Source: Candidatus Epilinea brevis
Lineage (GTDB): Bacteria; Chloroflexota; Anaerolineae; Epilineales; Epilineaceae
Reading direction: 5' to 3'
NCBI GenBank assembly: GCA_016710785.1
Contig: JADJUE010000001.1
Span: 186,001-250,000 of the forward strand
DNA length: 64,000 nt
Made by a program: the position numbers and the translations under genes. The notes beneath the pieces are model-generated. The model searched no databases, was not told where the DNA came from, and saw nothing but the letters and a program-made list of their open reading frames with translations. Shown piece by piece: positions 58,988 to 64,000 of this stretch (positions are counted from its first letter, which is position 1; each line of letters opens with the position of its first letter).

Positions 58988-60031
58988 TCAATCCGGCAAC
59001 AGCTGCCGCAGCCATTGAACAAGGTTCTGGTACGCCGCAAGGCGGCTCGCTTCACCGCCGCGCCACGGCACGTCCGCCTCAGCGGCTAGGGGCTCGGCCG
59101 CAAGGGGCTCGGCGAGCAAGCTGTCGACGCGATCCGCCTTAGCTTGTTCCTCAGTCGAGCGCGGCGCGCCGATGCGCTCCCGCAGGTCCGCCGCCAGCGC
59201 GAGGCGATGAACACCATGGTGCAGCAAAGGCAGTCGGCCGTTGCGGCCCTCCACACAGGATGTGGAGCGGGTGAAGAGCGCATCCGCTTCGCGGGCCAGT
59301 TCGTCCAGGTCGGCGCGGGTTGCGGCGGGGAGAAAGGACAGGGCGCCACCAGGTCGGCGGCGCGCGCCCTCAGCGTTTCGGCCAGTGCTGCGAAACGCCG
59401 ACGGGCATCGGCGGTCTTGGCCCGCCGAGCGACCAGGCTCAGATTCAGGCCAGGGACTCACGGGCCAAATCCACGGCCGTGCTTGGGAGCCGCAGGTCGT
59501 CCAGGGCTGTCGTCCCGCGGATGGCGCCACGACGGGATGATAGACATCGCTGAGGCTGCGGATGGCGTGGTGGGCGGCCGCCTGACGGTCGGTGGCCTGT
59601 TGGAGGACAGCCCGGGCCGCGTCCTCGCTGGCCACCGCATCGGCGATAGCGTGCGAACTGTGGCGGCCAGGCTCCCGCTTGCCCAGCAGGAAGACGCGGT
59701 GGCGCTGCCGCCAGGACGCTGTAACCACCTCTGCCGCCGCGAGGCGCTTGGCCGGCTCCTGCAGGCTGGTCGCCAAGGCTGGCTCGATCGCCTGCCAGAG
59801 TTCCCGCTGCATATGAAAGAGGTCCGGTCCGTGTTCTGCGCCCAGGCCCGCGGCGATGTGTCGCTTCAAGGCCCTGCACTCGTCCGCACCGGCGACGACA
59901 ATCGTCACCGGCAGATCAGCCATAGCCCGCTGCATGGCCGCGGTCCAGGTGTCGGCCTCCCGGTTGGCCGCCAGTTCCTCAAGCAGGATGAAGTCCGACG
60001 CCGGTTCCATCGCCAACAAGTCGTTGCACAT
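58988..60031 (-). pseudogene. Degenerate transposase-like gene with frameshifts
   Basis: The open frame joins pieces that belong to different frames. The N-terminal part (LVTIVVAGADECRALKRHIA, PDLFHMQRELWQAIEPAL, VVTASWRQRHRVF) and the C-terminal part (DELAREADALF, SCVEGRNGRLPLLHHGVHRL) are of transposase type. Between them, near 59460-59520, the expected sequence TALDDLRLPSTAVDLARESLA is found in another frame, and the frame in use reads nonsense rich in Pro and Trp; a further shift occurs near 59340. I therefore call it a frameshifted remnant. It lies between the two pst operons. Terminal inverted repeats were not found by eye. Confidence 0.65.
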
Positions 60032-60131
60032 CCGTCACGCACACCGACCCAAACGCTTATGCCGCTGGCATCATGGACGGCTACTCATCTCTATCGCGTG
60101 GGCTGTGCGTACCACACCCTCCGCCTGCTGC

Positions 60132-60959
60132 CTACCCCCGCCGCCCCGTGATGTAGTCTTCCGTCAGCTTCTCCTGGGGCAAGGTGAAGATGTCGTTCGT
60201 CGGACCGAATTCCACGAGCCGTCCCAGCCAGAAGAAGCCGGTGCGATCGGAGACGCGGGCCGCCTGCTGCATGTTGTGGGTGACCACCACGATGCAGTAG
60301 CGCTCCGCCAGCCGGCGCATCAAGCCCTCGATGGCCAGGGTGGCCACCGGGTCCAGGGCAGAGCAGGGTTCGTCCATCAGGATGATGCGCGGCTCAGTGG
60401 CCAAGGTGCGGGCGATGCAGAGCCGCTGCTGCTGGCCGGGCGAGAGCGCCAGAGCCGGACGGTCCAGGCGATCTCCCAGTTCCTCCCAAAGCCCAACCTG
60501 ACTCAGGGCCAGACGTGTCCGCTCCGACACATCTGCCTTGTCGCCCGCCAGACCGAGAACCCGCGGCCCATAGGCCACATTGTCGAAGATGCTTTGCGGA
60601 AACGGGTTGGGCCGCTGAAAGACCATGCCCACTCGCTGCCGTAGGTCGGCGACATCGGTATCTGCCTGATAGATGCTCTGCCCCGCCACACGGATGTCGC
60701 CCTCGTAGCGCACGCCGCGGATGGTGTCGTTCATGCGGTTGATGGCACGGAGGAAGGTGCTCTTGCCGCAGCCGGACGGGCCGATCAGCGCCGTCACCTC
60801 GCGGTCCCGAACCGTGAGGTTCAGGTTCTCCAGGGCGCGGAAGGCGCCGTAGTAGAAGGAGAAGTCCTGGACCAGGATCAGATCATCCGCCGCGCCGTCC
60901 GAAGACCCAACACTCTCCGGCATGCTACCGCTCATCCCCACCAGTTCAGCCGCGCTCAT
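60132..60959 (-). CDS. pstB2: PstB-type ATPase, subunit with intact catalytic residues but altered signature (operon 2)
   Basis: The 275-aa ATPase has Walker A GPSGCGKST, Q-loop MVFQRPNPFP, Walker B IILMDEPCSALD with the catalytic Glu, and the His in VTHNMQQAAR, all as in PstB. The signature motif, however, reads LSPGQQQRL instead of LSGGQ (Gly to Pro). Its start overlaps the stop of the second ATPase gene of this operon by 4 bp. Because the partner lacks the catalytic Glu and Q-loop Gln but keeps LSGGQ, the two are expected to pair as a heterodimer. It is the last gene of operon 2 seen here. Confidence 0.85.
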   Translation of the reverse strand: MSAAELVGMSGSMPESVGSSDGAADDLILVQDFSFYYGAFRALENLNLTVRDREVTALIGPSGCGKSTFLRAINRMNDTIRGVRYEGDIRVAGQSIYQADTDVADLRQRVGMVFQRPNPFPQSIFDNVAYGPRVLGLAGDKADVSERTRLALSQVGLWEELGDRLDRPALALSPGQQQRLCIARTLATEPRIILMDEPCSALDPVATLAIEGLMRRLAERYCIVVVTHNMQQAARVSDRTGFFWLGRLVEFGPTNDIFTLPQEKLTEDYITGRRG

Positions 60960-61747
60960 CCGAACCTTCCCGTCACGTAGTCCTCCGTGCGCTTGTCAGT
61001 GGGACCTAGAAAGATCTCGGCCCCAGCCCCAGCCTCTACCAGTTCCCCGTCCAGGAAGAAGGCCGCCCGATCGGCGAGGCGCGCCGCCTGCTGCGTGCTG
61101 TGCGGCACCATGACAATGGTCACCTGGTCCTTGAGGACCTGCAGGGCATTCTCCACCAGGGCCGTAGACAGCGGGTCCAGTCCTGAGGTGGGGTTGTCCA
61201 ATAGGATCACTTCCGGCCCCAGGGCCAGGCTGCGCGCCAGGCAGAGCCGCTGGCGCTGGCCGCCGCTCAGGGCGTAGGCCGAGCTGTCCAGTCGGTCCTT
61301 CACCTCATCCCACAGCGCAGCCTGTTGCAGCGACCATTCCACGCGGTCCTCCAGGAAGGCCGTGTCGCGGTGGCCGGCCATGCGCAGTCCGTAGGTCAGG
61401 TTGGCGCGGATGCTACCCGGCAGGGGCGTCGGCACGGCGAAGACCATGCTCACCCGACGCCGGAGATCGCTGACATCCACCTCGGGACCGAAGATCCCGA
61501 CCCCGTTCAGCAGGACATCACCCGTGTGCCGGGCGCCGGGGACCAGATCCTGGAGGCGGTTGAGCAGGCGCAGCAAGGACGACTTTCCGGCACGGGCCGG
61601 GCCGAAGACCACGTTGATGCGTCGCGCCGCCAGGACCAGGTCCACCGCGCTCAAGGCCCGGGTGCCGTCAGGGTACCAGAAGGAGACGCCCCGCACGTCG
61701 ATGCGCCCGAGAAGCGCTGCCGAATGAAGCTGCTCTGGACCTACCAT
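60956..61747 (-). CDS. PstB-like ATPase with degenerate catalytic site (operon 2)
   Basis: The 263-aa protein is PstB-like from end to end and ends in the family's EDYVTGRFG. Walker A (GPARAGKSS) and the signature (LSGGQRQRL) are intact. In place of the Q-loop Gln it has Ala (MVFAVPTPLP), and in Walker B the catalytic Glu is Asn (VILLDNPTSGLD); the switch His is kept (VPHSTQQAAR). I read the codons directly: GCC and AAC. It therefore probably binds but does not hydrolyse ATP well, working with the neighbouring ATPase. I chose the ATG at 61747, which overlaps the pstA stop by 7 bp; the longer frame is a shadow. Confidence 0.85.
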   Translation of the reverse strand: MVGPEQLHSAALLGRIDVRGVSFWYPDGTRALSAVDLVLAARRINVVFGPARAGKSSLLRLLNRLQDLVPGARHTGDVLLNGVGIFGPEVDVSDLRRRVSMVFAVPTPLPGSIRANLTYGLRMAGHRDTAFLEDRVEWSLQQAALWDEVKDRLDSSAYALSGGQRQRLCLARSLALGPEVILLDNPTSGLDPLSTALVENALQVLKDQVTIVMVPHSTQQAARLADRAAFFLDGELVEAGAGAEIFLGPTDKRTEDYVTGRFG

Positions 61748-62586
61748 TCCCGCCTCCGCCGGTAGCTGCTGCGCACCACGCTGGCGGCCACCGTCAGCGA
61801 CAGGACAATGAGCATCAAGGTCAGGGCAGTGGCGAACTGCGGCGCCAACGGCATGTTGGGCACCTGCGTGGCGATGACGTACAGATGGTAGGGCAGGGCC
61901 ATTGTCGGGTCGGCGGGAGAGCTGGGAAGCGACGGCAGGTAGTAGGCGGCCGCGGTGAAGAGGATCGGCGCCGTCTCGCCGGCAGCACGGCTGAGTCCCA
62001 GGATCACCCCGGTGAGAATGCCGGGCAGGGCATGCGGCAGCACCTGGTGGCGGATGGTCTGCCAGCGGCTGGCCCCCAAGCTCAGGCTGGTGAGTCGAAA
62101 CTCCTGCGGCACCGCGCGGATGGCCTCTTCGGCCGTGCTGATGACAACGGGTAGGGTCATCAGCCCTAAGGTCAGGGCCCCAGCGACGATGGACGTGCCC
62201 AGCTGGAGATAGAGAACAAAGAGGCCCAGCCCGAAGAGCCCGTAGACGATGGATGGGATGCCGGCCAGGTTGACGATAGCCAGCCGGATGGCGGAGGTCA
62301 ACGGACCCGGGCGGGCGTACTCCGCCAGATACACTGCCGCGCCGATCGCCAGGGGCATGGCCACGATGGCGGTGCCGATGGTCAGCCAGACCGTGCCGAC
62401 GAGCGCCGGAAGGATGCCTCCTTCCACCATGCCTTCGCGCGGCATTTCCGTCAGGAAGGCCCAGCTCATCCCCTCCAGCCCGCGCGTGGCGATCAGGCCG
62501 ATCACCAGCATGATGGGGATGGTCACCGCCCAGGCGACGCCGCTCACCAGCAGGAAGGCCAGGCGCTGTCGCTGCTGCCGGCGCAT
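61741..62586 (-). CDS. pstA2: Phosphate ABC transporter permease PstA (operon 2)
   Basis: The 281-aa permease has six helices and the coupling segment EAIRAVPQEFRLTSLSLGASRWQT. Unlike the 429-aa PstA of operon 1 it has no large extracytoplasmic insertion and is of normal family length. The ATG overlaps the pstC2 stop by 1 bp. Confidence 0.92.
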   Translation of the reverse strand: MRRQQRQRLAFLLVSGVAWAVTIPIMLVIGLIATRGLEGMSWAFLTEMPREGMVEGGILPALVGTVWLTIGTAIVAMPLAIGAAVYLAEYARPGPLTSAIRLAIVNLAGIPSIVYGLFGLGLFVLYLQLGTSIVAGALTLGLMTLPVVISTAEEAIRAVPQEFRLTSLSLGASRWQTIRHQVLPHALPGILTGVILGLSRAAGETAPILFTAAAYYLPSLPSSPADPTMALPYHLYVIATQVPNMPLAPQFATALTLMLIVLSLTVAASVVRSSYRRRREW

Positions 62587-63512
62587 CAGCCGCCCCCTTC
62601 CCCCGTGCGGCGTCGGCCGACGAGCCGCGCCGCCACGCTGTTGATGGCGAAGGTGATGAGGAAGAGCAGGGCGCCGATGAGGAAAAGGACATGGTAGTGG
62701 GTGCCGCCCCGGGCAACCTCGCCCATTTCGGCAGCGATGGTGGCGGTCATGGTCCTGACCGGCTGGAACAGCATGCTGGTGCCTCGCGGTACATGCGCGG
62801 CATTGCCGGTCACCATCATCACCGCCATCGTCTCACCCACCGCACGCCCGATGCCCAGCATCACCGCCGTAACGATGCCGGAACGGGCCGCCGGCAGCAC
62901 CACGCGATAGATGGTCTGCCAGCGGGTGGCCCCCAGCGCCAGCGAGCCGTCGCGGTAGCTCTTGGGCACCGCGTCGATGGCATCCTCGGCGATGCTGATA
63001 ATGGTGGGCAAGGCCATGTAGGCCAGGATCAACCCACCCGTAAAGGCCGTCAATCCCGTCGGCGCCCCCAGCCTCTGGACCAGCGGGGCCAGGGCCACCC
63101 AACCCACGAAGCCCAGAACGATGGAAGGAATGCCGGCCAGGATCTCGATCAGCGGCTTGAGGATGTCGCCGAGCCAAGGCGGCGCGATCTCGCCCAGATA
63201 GATGGCGGTCACGAGGCCCAATGGGACGGCGATGCCGACCGCGACCGCCGTCACCAGCAGCGATCCGACCACCAACGACACGAGCCCGAAGCGCTCTTCG
63301 ATGGGGTACCAACGCAGATCGCCAAAAGCCGACAGCGGAATGCGGGTCAGGGCCGGCAAGCTCAGTCGGATGAGGAAGATGAAGATGAGGGCGACGATAA
63401 AGATGGCGGAGAGGCCGGCAAGCCGCACCGCACGCTCGATCCAGGGCTCCATGCGGTTGCCGGACCGAGTCGGACGGGTAGTCCGTGACAGCGCGGCTCG
63501 GGAGGCGTCCAT
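62586..63512 (-). CDS. pstC2: Phosphate ABC transporter permease PstC (operon 2)
   Basis: The 308-aa permease has about six helices (the first at about residues 27-50) and the coupling segment DAIDAVPKSYRDGSLALGATRWQT. I chose the ATG at 63512, which has GGAGG 8 nt upstream; the longer frame upstream is a shadow of pstS2. It follows pstS2 by 11 bp. Confidence 0.92.
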   Translation of the reverse strand: MDASRAALSRTTRPTRSGNRMEPWIERAVRLAGLSAIFIVALIFIFLIRLSLPALTRIPLSAFGDLRWYPIEERFGLVSLVVGSLLVTAVAVGIAVPLGLVTAIYLGEIAPPWLGDILKPLIEILAGIPSIVLGFVGWVALAPLVQRLGAPTGLTAFTGGLILAYMALPTIISIAEDAIDAVPKSYRDGSLALGATRWQTIYRVVLPAARSGIVTAVMLGIGRAVGETMAVMMVTGNAAHVPRGTSMLFQPVRTMTATIAAEMGEVARGGTHYHVLFLIGALLFLITFAINSVAARLVGRRRTGEGGG

Positions 63513-63523
63513 CGACCGACCTC

Positions 63524-64000
63524 CTACTTCTCGCTCGCCACGAAGCCCAGACGGGCGACGATCGCCTGTCCGTCGTCGCCCATGATCCAGGCGATGTAGT
63601 CCTTCACTTCCGCTCGCTCCTGCCCCGAGGTGTACAGAAATAGGCCGCGGGCCAGCGGATAACTGCCGTCCCGCGCGGTAGCGACGCTGGGGCGCACGTA
63701 GCGGCCGTCGTCGGAATCGGCGAGCGCCAGCACCTTTTCCTCGGCCGTAACATAGCCCAGGCCATCGTAACCGATGGCGTTCGGATTGCGCCGGATCTCG
63801 CTGGTGATGCCCACCGAAGAGGGCATCAGCAGGGTCTGGGAGGCGAAGATGTCCGTGCTTTCCTTGTCGCCCAGGCGCAGCACCTCCTCCAAGAAGTAGA
63901 CGTGCGTGCCAGAGTTCGTCTCGCGGGACAACAGGATGATCGGCGCGTCCAGGCCGCCCAACTGGCGCCAATTGGTCACTTTGCCCTGATAGACGTCGGA
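63524..64000 (-). CDS. pstS2: Phosphate-binding protein PstS, C-terminal part (operon 2; gene runs off the window)
   Basis: The frame is open to the end of the window and reads SDVYQGKVTNWRQLGG at the edge, so the gene is cut off at its 5' end. The visible 158 residues match PstS, including LLSRETNSGTHVYFLEE, NPNAIGYDGLGYV and the C-terminal DYIAWIMGDDGQ. The usual PstS phosphate-site SGT is present. It lacks the expected lipid signal only because that part lies outside. It heads operon 2 (pstSCA and two pstB-like genes). Confidence 0.9.
   Translation of the reverse strand, partial: SDVYQGKVTNWRQLGGLDAPIILLSRETNSGTHVYFLEEVLRLGDKESTDIFASQTLLMPSSVGITSEIRRNPNAIGYDGLGYVTAEEKVLALADSDDGRYVRPSVATARDGSYPLARGLFLYTSGQERAEVKDYIAWIMGDDGQAIVARLGFVASEK

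Noticed and set aside
60956..61747. PstB-like gene with Asn in Walker B as a simple pseudogene
   Set aside because: It is full length, without stops or frameshifts, with intact Walker A, signature and switch His, and tightly packed in an operon. The compensating change in the neighbouring ATPase also argues for function.

Overview
This is a high-GC, gene-dense chromosomal segment. The best guess for the host is a Chloroflexota bacterium (Anaerolineae/Ardenticatenia-like). The reasons are secreted proteins with Pro/Thr stalks that lead into a YLPL-type motif, LVIVD/NHL/kelch propellers, tandem VWA proteins and a menaquinone gene (menD). The phylum call is inference, because there is no rRNA or marker gene to test it.

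Layout. 1-801: non-coding, with palindromic repeats. 802-13546: menD-yhbY facing a GHMP kinase, a ZIP metal transporter, a probable exported selenoprotein (in-frame TGA at 5403 in a UxxC motif), PRPP synthetase, a sulfotransferase, a secreted LVIVD propeller, and a VWA-PP2C-kinase triad of the TerY-P/YegIKL type. 13726-26546: mostly housekeeping genes (gamma-glutamyltransferase, MazG-like protein, DUF445, PspC, GCS2-CBS, TPR protein, UDP-sugar dehydrogenase, cyclophilin), ending in one frame that joins hydantoinase-B to a tRNA methyltransferase. 26560-39841: five paralogous exported VWA proteins, the last two with N-terminal NHL propellers and four with a second, Cys-bracketed VWA domain after a Pro/Thr stalk. 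39949-40226: three tRNAs. 40302-45378: kelch protein, a glycosidase/O-antigen-ligase fusion and a DsbA-like protein.

45505-48941 is a one-strand RNA region: a consensus promoter, a structured leader or ncRNA of about 300 nt, 21 tRNAs and the RNase P RNA, closed by a Rho-independent terminator. All 21 tRNAs in this array have G or C at anticodon position 34.

49116-64000 is a phosphate region. It holds an HNH nuclease gene, an OmpR-type regulator and kinase (PhoB/PhoR-like), a GT4 glycosyltransferase and LpxH-like phosphoesterase, pstSCAB-phoU preceded by an 11-bp-periodic Pho-box-like array, a broken transposase-like gene, and a second pst operon whose pstS runs off the window. The second operon encodes two different PstB-like ATPases. 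One has lost the Q-loop Gln and the catalytic Glu; the other has an altered signature motif. These are the complementary changes expected for a heterodimeric ABC ATPase with one degenerate site.

Coordinates are from direct reading. Several start codons were moved from the longest frame to an internal start with a better ribosome-binding site; each entry says so.
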